In this document: positions 32,942-41,433 of the stretch, piece after piece
Layout of the letters: each line of letters opens with the position of its first letter
Position numbering within the stretch: the first letter of the stretch is position 1
Assembly (NCBI RefSeq): GCF_001625565.1
Contig: NZ_AUXS01000028.1
Coordinates: forward strand, 1-64,000
DNA length: 64,000 nt
Direction of reading: 5' to 3'
DNA from: Pseudoalteromonas luteoviolacea NCIMB 1944
GTDB taxonomy: Bacteria; Pseudomonadota; Gammaproteobacteria; Enterobacterales; Alteromonadaceae
Program-made: the position numbers and the translations under genes
The notes under the pieces: model-generated
Database searches by the model: none
What the model saw: the letters and a program-made list of their open reading frames with translations, nothing else
What the model was told of the DNA's origin: nothing

Positions 32942-34193
32942 CAGCACAAAAAATATCTTTGTCATTCCGTCTCTGTGCGCACTGGTAGCTGGCCTTGCTG
33001 GTGTTTCTTGTCAAAGTTATGCTGCGCAACATAAAGGGGTCGTTCAAGCAAGCTGGCAATCTGCGAGTGACTACCCGTCTTGGTATTCCAGAGGCGCATC
33101 GGTGAACCGTTTTGGCCAAGGTGAGGATGGGGTCAAAATTAGCAGAGCCTTGGTGCAGTCCCGCTTTGAAATAGGATCTAGTTGGTCGGCGCACAGTAGC
33201 TTACAGTACGTACCAGACCCTGATGAAAAAGTGGGTTTTACGGAGCTTTTTGCCGAGTATAAACCCGTGACAAGAGGGGCTTATCAGCCACAATTACGTG
33301 TTGGTGGTTTTTATCCAAAGATGTCGTTGGAAAACCCCGATATTGGATGGTCGTCACCCTATAATTATAGTTATTCCGCGTTAAATGCTTGGCTTGGTGA
33401 AGAACTTAGAGCGTTTGGCTTAGAGGCCAGTGTGAAACGCAACGGGAAACGATTAGACAAACCGAGTGCGCACAATTGGCAGTGGTTGGCGGGCGTTTAT
33501 AAAGGCAATGACCCATTGGGAGCGGTGTTGGCATGGCGTGGTTTTGCGCCACACGATAGGCAGTCCGTATTCAATGAAGCTTTGGCCTTAAGACCAACGG
33601 CAGGGTTTAGAGCGCCTCAGCTACGCAAACAGGCATGGCAAATAGAGCCTTTTACCGAAATTGATGGGCGCTTTGGCTATTATGTTGGTGCGCATTGGAG
33701 CTATCAAAACCGTCACGATTTACGTGCCTATTGGTACGATAATAATGGTGATCCTGGGGTGGTTAATTACCATACCGGACAATATGCATGGGATACAAAG
33801 TTTTGGAGCCTTGCCTATAAATATAAGATCACAAAACGCACTCATGTTATAGCACAAGCCATGTCTGGCAATACGGCGATGGGGTTTTCTCGGGGTGTAG
33901 ACAATGATTTTGACAGTCAATTTGTCTTATTGACACACCGCTGGCAAGCGCTTCGAGTGAGCGGTCGCATCGAACAGTTTAAAGTCAAAGATATGGATCA
34001 TTGGGTCTTTGATCCCAATGACAGTGATGGCGGCGCTATCACAGCAACGGTTAAATGGCGGTTCTCAGAGAGCTGGCGAATTGGCGCTGAATTTCAGTAT
34101 TTAGAAACCAAAGTGGCTAATCGTGCCGACGATAACTTGCCAACTCGCCAAATTGAACAACTATGGCGGGTGAGCGGGGAGTATCGCTTTTAA
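32919..34193 (+). CDS. Outer-membrane barrel protein coupled to the cupredoxin gene
   Basis: A 424-residue protein with a signal peptide (NIFVIPSLCALVAGLAGVSCQSYAA). Possible ATGs are at 32919, 32928 and 32934; all overlap the cupredoxin gene, consistent with coupling. The mature part consists of alternating beta-strands with many aromatic residues and ends in WRVSGEYRF, the C-terminal aromatic typical of barrel insertion. It resembles porin-like proteins of the OprO/P kind. In relatives I recall, this pair is often accompanied by a diguanylate cyclase gene, but that gene is absent here. Confidence 0.65.
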   Translation: MSLMIMNNSTKNIFVIPSLCALVAGLAGVSCQSYAAQHKGVVQASWQSASDYPSWYSRGASVNRFGQGEDGVKISRALVQSRFEIGSSWSAHSSLQYVPDPDEKVGFTELFAEYKPVTRGAYQPQLRVGGFYPKMSLENPDIGWSSPYNYSYSALNAWLGEELRAFGLEASVKRNGKRLDKPSAHNWQWLAGVYKGNDPLGAVLAWRGFAPHDRQSVFNEALALRPTAGFRAPQLRKQAWQIEPFTEIDGRFGYYVGAHWSYQNRHDLRAYWYDNNGDPGVVNYHTGQYAWDTKFWSLAYKYKITKRTHVIAQAMSGNTAMGFSRGVDNDFDSQFVLLTHRWQALRVSGRIEQFKVKDMDHWVFDPNDSDGGAITATVKWRFSESWRIGAEFQYLETKVANRADDNLPTRQIEQLWRVSGEYRF

Positions 34194-34194
34194 T

Positions 34195-34220
34195 TTGCGG
34201 CTGATTGATTTCAGCCGCAA
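34195..34220. terminator. Bidirectional terminator before sthA
   Basis: Perfect 10-base stem TTGCGGCTGA / TCAGCCGCAA, loop TTGATT, between two convergent genes. U-rich flanks are weak. Confidence 0.65.
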
Positions 34221-34230
34221 CACACGTTAG

Positions 34231-35667
34231 CTAGTCACAGAGTCTGTTAAGACCGTTTAGCGCTGCAACTCGGTAGGCTTCTGCCATGGTAGGGTAGTTG
34301 AAGGTGGTATTGACGAAATACTCGACGTTATTGCCTTCTCCTTTTTGCTCCATAATGGCTTGGCCAATGTGGACAATCTCGGAAGCACGCTCACCAAAGC
34401 AATGAATACCCAATATTTCTTTGGTTTTTGTGTGAAACAAGATTTTTAAACTGCCCACTTCTGTGCTGGCAATTTGTGCCCGCGCAAGGTGTTTAAACTG
34501 AGCTCTGCCAACTTCATAAGGTATTTTGGCGGCTGTGAGCTCTTGTTCCGTCTTGCCGACTGAACTCATTTCTGGAATGGTATAAATTCCAGTTGGGATG
34601 TCGGTGATTAAGCGCTCATCACACTGTCCATTGGCAATTGCATTGGCTGCAATTCGACCTTGATCGAATGCCGCACTGGCAAGACTTGGGTAGCCAATTA
34701 CATCGCCCACCGCGTAGATGTTTTCAACTTGTGTTTGGTAGTATTCATTGACTCGTAATTGACCGCGCCCATCGGCTTTAAGGCCTACAGCCTCGAGGTT
34801 TAAACTATCGGTATTACCTGTTCTACCATTGGCCCATAGGATACAATCGGCTTTCACTTTTTTACCTGACTGAAGGTGAAGAATGACGCCTTTGTCACTG
34901 GTTTCTACTTTGGCAAACTCTTCATTGTGACGGATCACAATACCGCTGTTCCAAAAGTGATAGCTCAGTGCATCTGATATTTCATCATCCATAAAGGAAA
35001 GAAGTCGATCTCGTGTATTGATCAAGTCTACTTTAGCTCCTAAACCTTTAAAGATAGACGCATATTCACAGCCAATTACACCCGCGCCGTATACGATCAC
35101 CCGTTGTGGGTTGTGTTCCAGACGTAAAATTGTATCGCTGTCATACACCCTCGGATGATCAAAGTTAATCTCAGGTGGACGGTATGGTCTAGAGCCTGTG
35201 GCAATCACAATGGTCTTTGCAGTAAGCACATCTTGCGAGCCATCCAGATGAGTCACTCGGACCGTATTAGCATCGATAAAACTGGCTTCACCTTGGAAAA
35301 GGTGAATGCGATTTCTGTCGTAAAAGCTGGATCGCAGTGAAGATTGTTTGCCAATAACGTCACTGGCATGATTTAAAATATCCTGAAAGGTTAATCGCTT
35401 AGGACGTTCAGTAAATCGATATAGGGGATTAGCCTTGTACTCAATTAAACGGCTAACGGAATGTCTAAGTGCTTTTGAAGGAATAGTGCCCCAGTGAACA
35501 CATCCGCCACCAACCGCGGTTTGCTTTTCTATCACGGCAACTTTGCGCTGACTCTTTGATAAGTTCATCGCAGCCCCTTCGCCACCGGGGCCAGTTCCTA
35601 TGATGATGGCGTCATACTGAAATGATTGCGGTGGTTGCTCACTGGGTTGTTGTTTGGATTTAGTCAC
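34231..35667 (-). CDS. sthA: Soluble pyridine nucleotide transhydrogenase
   Basis: A 478-residue FAD flavoprotein that transfers hydride between NADPH and NAD+. It starts at a GTG with a strong ribosome site (AAGTAAGGCGAGG). FAD-binding [13 protein letters not shown] is near the N-terminus. The SthA-specific sequence [18 protein letters not shown] has a Thr where other family members have the second redox Cys. [14 protein letters not shown] binds the nicotinamide nucleotide, and the C-terminus carries [20 protein letters not shown]. It is strongly similar to E. coli SthA. Adjacent fabR mirrors the E. coli sthA-fabR order, with a desaturase gene inserted between them. Confidence 0.97.
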   Translation of the reverse strand: MTKSKQQPSEQPPQSFQYDAIIIGTGPGGEGAAMNLSKSQRKVAVIEKQTAVGGGCVHWGTIPSKALRHSVSRLIEYKANPLYRFTERPKRLTFQDILNHASDVIGKQSSLRSSFYDRNRIHLFQGEASFIDANTVRVTHLDGSQDVLTAKTIVIATGSRPYRPPEINFDHPRVYDSDTILRLEHNPQRVIVYGAGVIGCEYASIFKGLGAKVDLINTRDRLLSFMDDEISDALSYHFWNSGIVIRHNEEFAKVETSDKGVILHLQSGKKVKADCILWANGRTGNTDSLNLEAVGLKADGRGQLRVNEYYQTQVENIYAVGDVIGYPSLASAAFDQGRIAANAIANGQCDERLITDIPTGIYTIPEMSSVGKTEQELTAAKIPYEVGRAQFKHLARAQIASTEVGSLKILFHTKTKEILGIHCFGERASEIVHIGQAIMEQKGEGNNVEYFVNTTFNYPTMAEAYRVAALNGLNRLCD

Positions 35668-35709
35668 GGCCTCGCCTTACTTGCTCAATTGGGAGGCCGT
35701 TTAGGTGCG

Positions 35710-36843
35710 TTAGCTTGTCGCGCCTTTTAACAGCCTCGAGTTTAATGCCAACCATGCCTGCTTTTGTGTATGCCAAGCCTGCTCTAACTCAGAATATTGT
35801 TTGTGCAGTGCTGATTGTTCACACTGTTCTAAAACGGCATGTTTTTTAGCTTCGAGTAATTGCTTTTGAATTGCACAAAAATTCTGTAACTTTTTCAAAA
35901 GCAAATCATATTCTTGCTGTAACAATGTAAGCTTATCTTGTGCTAAAGGCAATTTTGCAAGCGTAACTTTCGTTTTATTCAACAAGGTTTCTGCTTTGGC
36001 TTTTTCAATGCGCTCTACTGGTGTACGTTTTAACTTACTGGCAAGGCCTAGGTAAGATAAAACACCAATCATCCACTTGGTTGGATCGTAGTGGTACCAG
36101 CGGATCCCATTGCGGTAGTCACTGGCGAAAATATGGTGGAAGTTATGATAGCCCTCACCATATGTGAGCAAAGCTAAGAAACCATTATCTCGGGCGGTAT
36201 TTTTTTCGGTATAAGGGCGGCTGCCCCAAATGTGTGCCAGCGAGTTAATGAAAAAAGTAAAGTGTTGTGACAAAACTAAACGCAATACACCGGCAAGCAA
36301 CAACATGCCAAAAATATCACCGAGTGCTAAGCCAAGTAGTAGTGGAATACCAATGTTGGTGAGTAGAACCAATTTGAGGTAGTGCTTGTGTTGCCACATA
36401 ACGATCTTATTACGCTGGAGGTCTCGTGCATTGCTGTAGTCGCCATAGTTGTCACCTTGGTAATCACGCAGCATCCAACCTATATGGCTATACCAAAAGC
36501 CGCGTGTTGCGGCATACGGGTCTTTTACTGGATCATCGACTTGACCGTGATGTACACGATGATCACTGCTCCAGTGCAAGATGCTATTTTGCAGCGCAAA
36601 TGCACCACCAAGTGCAAAAATAACCTGGATCACGGGATGTGTTTCATAGGCTTTATGTGCCCAAAGGCGGTGATAACCAGCGGTGATCGACATGCCTGCG
36701 TAAAACATACATGCGATAAATGCGACCCAATGGGTGAGCGTATAACCGTATTCATAGCCGTACCAAGGTACTAGCGTGACGGCGGCTAAAAAAGACAGAC
36801 TAAAGAATATTAAATTAGTCCAAATAATAGGCGGTTTTTTCAT
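35710..36843 (-). CDS. Membrane fatty-acid desaturase (delta-9 acyl-CoA type)
   Basis: A 377-residue protein. The start at 36843 (MKKPPIIWTNLI) is preferred, since the frame upstream is non-coding in character. Four hydrophobic helices hold the three His boxes HRLWAH, HRVHH and HNFHH, which bind the di-iron centre. GYHRLWAH and WSSDHRVHHGQVDDP match DesC/stearoyl-type enzymes. The last about 110 residues form a charged coil not found in short relatives. It introduces a cis double bond into saturated acyl chains. The FabR operator upstream indicates control by unsaturated fatty-acid supply. Confidence 0.92.
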   Translation of the reverse strand: MKKPPIIWTNLIFFSLSFLAAVTLVPWYGYEYGYTLTHWVAFIACMFYAGMSITAGYHRLWAHKAYETHPVIQVIFALGGAFALQNSILHWSSDHRVHHGQVDDPVKDPYAATRGFWYSHIGWMLRDYQGDNYGDYSNARDLQRNKIVMWQHKHYLKLVLLTNIGIPLLLGLALGDIFGMLLLAGVLRLVLSQHFTFFINSLAHIWGSRPYTEKNTARDNGFLALLTYGEGYHNFHHIFASDYRNGIRWYHYDPTKWMIGVLSYLGLASKLKRTPVERIEKAKAETLLNKTKVTLAKLPLAQDKLTLLQQEYDLLLKKLQNFCAIQKQLLEAKKHAVLEQCEQSALHKQYSELEQAWHTQKQAWLALNSRLLKGATS

Positions 36844-36855
36844 TTTTAAAATCTC

Positions 36856-36873
36856 AGCGTACACTTGTACGCT
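36856..36873. promoter_or_regulatory. FabR/DesT-type operator
   Basis: AGCGTACACTTGTACGCT, 8-base perfect arms with a 2-base spacer, in the desaturase-fabR divergent gap. It lies 12 bases before the desaturase ATG and resembles the palindromes bound by FabR upstream of unsaturated-fatty-acid genes. Confidence 0.85.
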
Positions 36874-36953
36874 AAAATAGTATTTCATTCTTGTGCCGTC
36901 AAGTATTAGACTGCCCAAATAGCGTATTGAGGTAAATAAAGTAGGGGGCATTG

Positions 36954-37565
36954 ATGTCAGGTGTGCGTGCACAACAAAAACAAAAAACTCGACAAGCACT
37001 GATTGAGGCTGCATTCAATCAGCTCAGTGCCGAGCATAGCTTTTCTAACTTGAGCTTACGTGAAGTGGCACGAGAAGCGGGGATTGCGCCTACGTCTTTC
37101 TATCGTCATTTTAAGGATATGAATGAGTTAGGGCTGACTCTAGTCGATGAAGCGGGACTAACACTAAGACAGCTAATGCGCCAAGCACGAAGACGCATTG
37201 CCAGTGGTGGTAGTGTTATTGATACGTCTGTGCAGACTTTTATGGAGTTTATCGAAACGTCTAGCAACCAATTTAGACTGTTGCTCAGAGAACGGTCTGG
37301 CACATCTCCTGCATTTCGTGCTGCTGTAGCTAGGGAGATCAAGCATTTTATATTGGAGTTAGCTCACTATTTAGAATCTGAAACTAAAGTCGATGCGCAC
37401 CACGCTTATATGCAGGCAGAAGCTATGGTGACTTTGGTATTCAGCTCAGGTGCAGAGGCGCTTGATCAGGATCAGCAGCAACGGGCAGAGCTAACTGCCA
37501 GATTGATCTGGCAGCTGCGCTATATTGCTAAAGGTGCAGCGGGTTATCAAAAGAGCCACTCTTAA
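36954..37565 (+). CDS. fabR: TetR-family regulator of unsaturated fatty-acid synthesis
   Basis: A 203-residue protein. The ATG at 36954 follows TAGGGGGCATTG. The sequence opens [21 protein letters not shown]. Its TetR helix-turn-helix, [20 protein letters not shown] then [19 protein letters not shown], is almost identical to E. coli Fab[21 protein letters not shown] is also conserved. It senses the ratio of unsaturated to saturated acyl thioesters and represses desaturation or fabA/fabB. The divergent desaturase and palindromic operator fit that function. Confidence 0.95.
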   Translation: MSGVRAQQKQKTRQALIEAAFNQLSAEHSFSNLSLREVAREAGIAPTSFYRHFKDMNELGLTLVDEAGLTLRQLMRQARRRIASGGSVIDTSVQTFMEFIETSSNQFRLLLRERSGTSPAFRAAVAREIKHFILELAHYLESETKVDAHHAYMQAEAMVTLVFSSGAEALDQDQQQRAELTARLIWQLRYIAKGAAGYQKSHS

Positions 37566-38021
37566 TTTAGTTAACTCGTGACTGGGTAGCCTCTAGGGCA
37601 GTGAAAAAACCTAGCAGGCTTATATCCATGCAAATGCTTATTTGCAATCAAGGCATATTCAGTAAGCAGTCTGTTATCTCTGGATAACAGTGTCATTTTG
37701 CGTACAATCCCCTGTAAATGCAGCACTTTCTCCCAGTTGTTAATTTAAATAATAGCAATATTGTTATTTTCTGATATCTTCATATTCGTCCCCATATTTA
37801 AAACTCGATTCTATTGCTCTTTTTGCGTTTCTTTCGGTGTTTTTGTTTGTTTTTTGTTAATTTGTAGTTTATTAAAAATTAAATATATGATGTTTTTTGC
37901 TCATTTTGATGTAATTACTCTATACATCCAAAGAGTGCTGTAGTATAAAATATGATCAAAACAACTTGAATAATGTTACATTGTTAACATTCTGCTCACT
38001 ACAATTAAAAGGATAAATTGT
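37566..38021. promoter_or_regulatory. AT-rich intergenic region ahead of the secreted-protein block
   Basis: About 455 bases, strongly AT-rich, without a supported gene. A plus-strand open frame at 37761-37943 is Phe-rich and lacks a ribosome site. The right end carries an inverted repeat and the ribosome site AAAAGGATAAATTGT of the metalloprotease gene. Confidence 0.5.
37972..37991. promoter_or_regulatory. Inverted repeat upstream of the metalloprotease gene
   Basis: AATGTTA, CATTGT, TAACATT, 31 bases before the ATG. It is a candidate operator, and the regulator is unknown. Confidence 0.4.
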
Positions 38022-41000
38022 ATGAAACGTGTAGATGTTTTGCTTGGTCTATCATTGAGTATACTCATTGTTTCTAATGCTTTTGCCTCAGTAGAATCAA
38101 CGCCTCTCTACAACAAGCAATATCTATGGCATGAGATCGAGCGCGCCGTTGCAATAAAGCCACAAATAGAGGCTACGGTTGATAGCCCTCACCTAGGTGA
38201 CAACATCCAATATCGGTTGATGAAATCAGTTGGAACGACTTCAGTTTACCAACACTATCAAGCTTTTTATGGGGATTTTCCTATCCTAGATAGTAACTTA
38301 GTTATTGCACGTAATGCTGATGGTTCTATTCGTCAAACAATGGGGAAATGGATACGTGGCGTGGTTGCGAAGCTCCCATCTCAGTATTACAGCATGACAA
38401 ATTCGGCTTTGCATCAAGTGGTGCAGCAAATGGAGATTGTCCGAAATGCACAAAGAATTGAGACGCGCAAAGCGTACGTTTTGCAAGATAAACAGCTATT
38501 ACCTGTTATTCAAATAGAGGCTTGGTTTAAAGACCATCATGAGACGCTAACATTGAGCGCAATTGATCTGAAAGTGATTTCTCAACATGACAATACGCAA
38601 TATGCTTTCACGTCTAGCCCTTTATCAAACAGTGGCTATCAAGTTGGCGGTGGCATTGGGGGAAGTTTCAAATTGGGCGCAGTGTGTTATTCGCCGAGCC
38701 CCAATAGTATGCAAAATTGTACGCGCTACCAATTTGACAATACATCGCCAGTAGGCAAAGAGTTATTGTTTGAAGATTTAGATGCCAATGCCATTTTTGC
38801 AGAGTTTAATGGCTACCCCTATGTAATTAAGAAATCTCAACAACGTTGTATTCTAGAAAACCCTTATGTTACGACATTTGATGCAAAAATCTCAGAAACT
38901 GAGCCAGTTTCATATCTATGTCAGAGCAATAACGAAAATTACAATAAAGATGAAATAGACTCTACTTACGGCACTTATTATAGTTACAGTGCCGCCAACG
39001 AAGCGCATTTTAACGCTGGGTTGGTGATGCAGTTTTTCCATAAAAATCTGAGAAAGATTTTTCCCGAACAAGCGCAAGATTGCTCGGATACAGGCTACTG
39101 CATTAAACCGTTACTCCAGAAAGTAAACAAACACACTATCTTAGGCTCAAACTATGCATCGTGGGATGGCACTTACGCCAATTATGGTCCAGGTAATGGG
39201 GGCTATGAGTTTTATTCTTTGACTGGGCTAGGGATTGTTGCCCACGAGGCAGCACACGCTATTACACAATGGAATTCATCATTGGGCAATGGCGATATTG
39301 ACCGCGCGATCAATGAAGGTATGTCGGACATCGCAGCCATTGCTGCGCTTGATTATTATCAGCATGCATCGAGCGGTTCATATACGCAATCCCAACCATT
39401 TTTGGATTTATTTTTTGAGCAACCTGGACAGTACACTAACAATCGCAAGTGGTGGTATGGCTGGGATGTTATGGCCGCTGATCTACCTGCACGATATTTT
39501 GAACTACCGTCTTGGGATGGCAGGAGTATTGATCATTGGAAAGATTTCACCAGCACTAAAACGGGTCATGACAATGGCGGAGTATTAAGAAAAGCATTTT
39601 ACGAGCTTGTTAAGACCCATGGGTGGAGTATCCAAGAAGCTTACAGTCTGTTTTTGCGGGCGAATGCGACGCAATGTTTGTTTTCAGGTATCTCAATCAA
39701 TGAATTTGGCTATTGCCTATTAGACCAGACAGAGCATATGACAGTTGCAGATAAACCCGCTTCAGTCATTGCTGCAAACGTCTCCGACAGTTTAGCTGGC
39801 GTTGGGATCTCAACCGGAATTGGTTTATCAACGTTAGATGCAGATACGTGGTTAAACTACAATACTGTGAACTATGACTTAAGCCGACTTGATAGTGATT
39901 TGATTTCGCAAATCGACATCGTTTGGGGTGACGGGCAAGTTGAAAAATGGCGCCGCAGTGACAATACGGCAATCTACCCATTTTTAAAACGGAAAAAAGT
40001 AGTCACTGAAGATAAATTAATGCGTTTTTCTATTGATGTCACAACTACAGATGGCACCTCTCGCAGCGCGTTTAATCACTTCTTTAGCCGTAAAGCACAA
40101 ACTTGCGCGCCATACACGAATAGCGACCTTAGACACAGTACATCGCTCTCTTTTGGTGGTCATCAAATAAATGATTTACCAGCTGGATATACAGGACAAT
40201 TTGCAGCTCCACGTGCGCTGGCAAAAAATCGTGATTACGTACTTAACTTTTCGCAGGATTTAACAGGCAAGCTGGTATCCGTGTTCTTCGACTACAATAA
40301 AAATGGGTTGATTGAAAGTGAAGACGAAATACTGCGCAACCAGAAAATTACTGGTGACTCTGTATCATTCAAAGTTAACCAAAAAGCCACATCAGGCTTA
40401 GGGGTGTTGCGTATCGCCTTAACGACCAATGAATATGACTATTATATTTGGGATGGCTGTGGTGTGGTCGACAATGGTCAAGTGTTGGATGTGATGTTAG
40501 ATATTGATTCTAAAAACTTGCCAATTATTTCAGACTTTGAAATTCAACCTCTTGATAATAATCGCGTAAAATTTATCAATACCTCGCAGCTCAATGTCGA
40601 TAAATCAGCTCAGTATCTGTGGCGTTTCGGTTTTGATAATAAAATCAGTACAGAAAAAGATCCTAGTATCGTTAGCTATCCTTCAGCAGGTGGCACATTT
40701 AATGTGTCGCTAGAAGTTCGGTATTCGGACAACAGCGAGTCGGATACCAAGTTTGACCAAATTACCTTGTCCAAAGTGGATGAGTGTCCAGCAAAAATAA
40801 GTAACAGTGCCAATGCTGGGGTATTTTTTATCGATGAGATTAAGTTGTTCAGATACTCTACTGAACTGGCGACATTGACCAATGCGCAAGGACACAACCC
40901 TCAAGGCTATAGCAAATTTATTGCGCCAAACTTTGAAGCGGAGCAAAGGTCCAATTTAAGTGTAGAAATTGCCACTAACCTGATCCCGCGTTCAACAGCT

Positions 41001-41348
41001 GAGCGGCTACTTGAGAATGCTAATCGTGGCGTGAGATTCACAATTTGGTTGGATAAAGATGGCGATGGCAAGTTTGTGGAGTCAGAGTCGAGCTTTGACA
41101 ATGATCCAAACTATAGCTATTGGCTAGACAACAGTGAGTGTCGCTCTATTTCAGGTAGTGAGCATTGCCGGATCAAAGCCACCAAGTCCATTTCATTACC
41201 ACGAGTATCTTGGCTCGAATGGTCAAAAGACTTTTATATCCGTGCAAAACTAGAAGAGTACCCCGCGGAAAATACCTATAAAAAGGACTCATGTAGTTTG
41301 TTCGATTACGGCGAAATACATGATTTTCGTATCAAAGTTAAATACTAA
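38022..41348 (+). CDS. Secreted M4-like (thermolysin-type) zinc metalloprotease with PKD and GEVED-like domains
   Basis: A 1108-residue protein with a signal peptide (1-22, ending in NAFA). An FTP-type propeptide (YQHYQAFYGDFPILDSNLVI) is visible. The metzincin-like zinc site is H408-E409-x-x-H412 (VAHEAAHAITQ). The third ligand E432 lies in INEGMSDIAA, exactly 20 residues after H412, as in thermolysin. DNGGVLRKAFYELV lies further on. The region about 600-1108 holds repeated sandwich domains, including a PKD-type one near 845-925 (VKFINTSQ...LWRFGF). GEVED-like segments end in DNGQVLDVMLDI and GEIHDFRIKV. Unusual features are the long C-terminus and the split Cys pairs. It is the first of seven secreted proteins on this strand. 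Confidence 0.88.
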   Translation: MKRVDVLLGLSLSILIVSNAFASVESTPLYNKQYLWHEIERAVAIKPQIEATVDSPHLGDNIQYRLMKSVGTTSVYQHYQAFYGDFPILDSNLVIARNADGSIRQTMGKWIRGVVAKLPSQYYSMTNSALHQVVQQMEIVRNAQRIETRKAYVLQDKQLLPVIQIEAWFKDHHETLTLSAIDLKVISQHDNTQYAFTSSPLSNSGYQVGGGIGGSFKLGAVCYSPSPNSMQNCTRYQFDNTSPVGKELLFEDLDANAIFAEFNGYPYVIKKSQQRCILENPYVTTFDAKISETEPVSYLCQSNNENYNKDEIDSTYGTYYSYSAANEAHFNAGLVMQFFHKNLRKIFPEQAQDCSDTGYCIKPLLQKVNKHTILGSNYASWDGTYANYGPGNGGYEFYSLTGLGIVAHEAAHAITQWNSSLGNGDIDRAINEGMSDIAAIAALDYYQHASSGSYTQSQPFLDLFFEQPGQYTNNRKWWYGWDVMAADLPARYFELPSWDGRSIDHWKDFTSTKTGHDNGGVLRKAFYELVKTHGWSIQEAYSLFLRANATQCLFSGISINEFGYCLLDQTEHMTVADKPASVIAANVSDSLAGVGISTGIGLSTLDADTWLNYNTVNYDLSRLDSDLISQIDIVWGDGQVEKWRRSDNTAIYPFLKRKKVVTEDKLMRFSIDVTTTDGTSRSAFNHFFSRKAQTCAPYTNSDLRHSTSLSFGGHQINDLPAGYTGQFAAPRALAKNRDYVLNFSQDLTGKLVSVFFDYNKNGLIESEDEILRNQKITGDSVSFKVNQKATSGLGVLRIALTTNEYDYYIWDGCGVVDNGQVLDVMLDIDSKNLPIISDFEIQPLDNNRVKFINTSQLNVDKSAQYLWRFGFDNKISTEKDPSIVSYPSAGGTFNVSLEVRYSDNSESDTKFDQITLSKVDECPAKISNSANAGVFFIDEIKLFRYSTELATLTNAQGHNPQGYSKFIAPNFEAEQRSNLSVEIATNLIPRSTAERLLENANRGVRFTIWLDKDGDGKFVESESSFDNDPNYSYWLDNSECRSISGSEHCRIKATKSISLPRVSWLEWSKDFYIRAKLEEYPAENTYKKDSCSLFDYGEIHDFRIKVKY

Positions 41349-41373
41349 TCAATAATTAACCGCTCGCAGTCAT

Positions 41374-41397
41374 GTAGGCAAAGGTCCCTTTGCCTAC
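41374..41397 (+). other. Strong hairpin between metalloprotease and Hint genes
   Basis: GTAGGCAAAGG / CCTTTGCCTAC, extended by CTCG and CGAG outside with mismatches. It has no U-run on the plus strand, so it could be a weak terminator or an mRNA processing signal. Confidence 0.5.
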
Positions 41398-41433
41398 GAG
41401 CTACCTTGTATCACTAATCTAAAAGGAAACTTT

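Noticed and set aside
37761..37943. Plus-strand open frame of 60 codons
   Set aside because: AT-rich, Phe-biased, without ribosome site, and typical of chance frames in promoter DNA.
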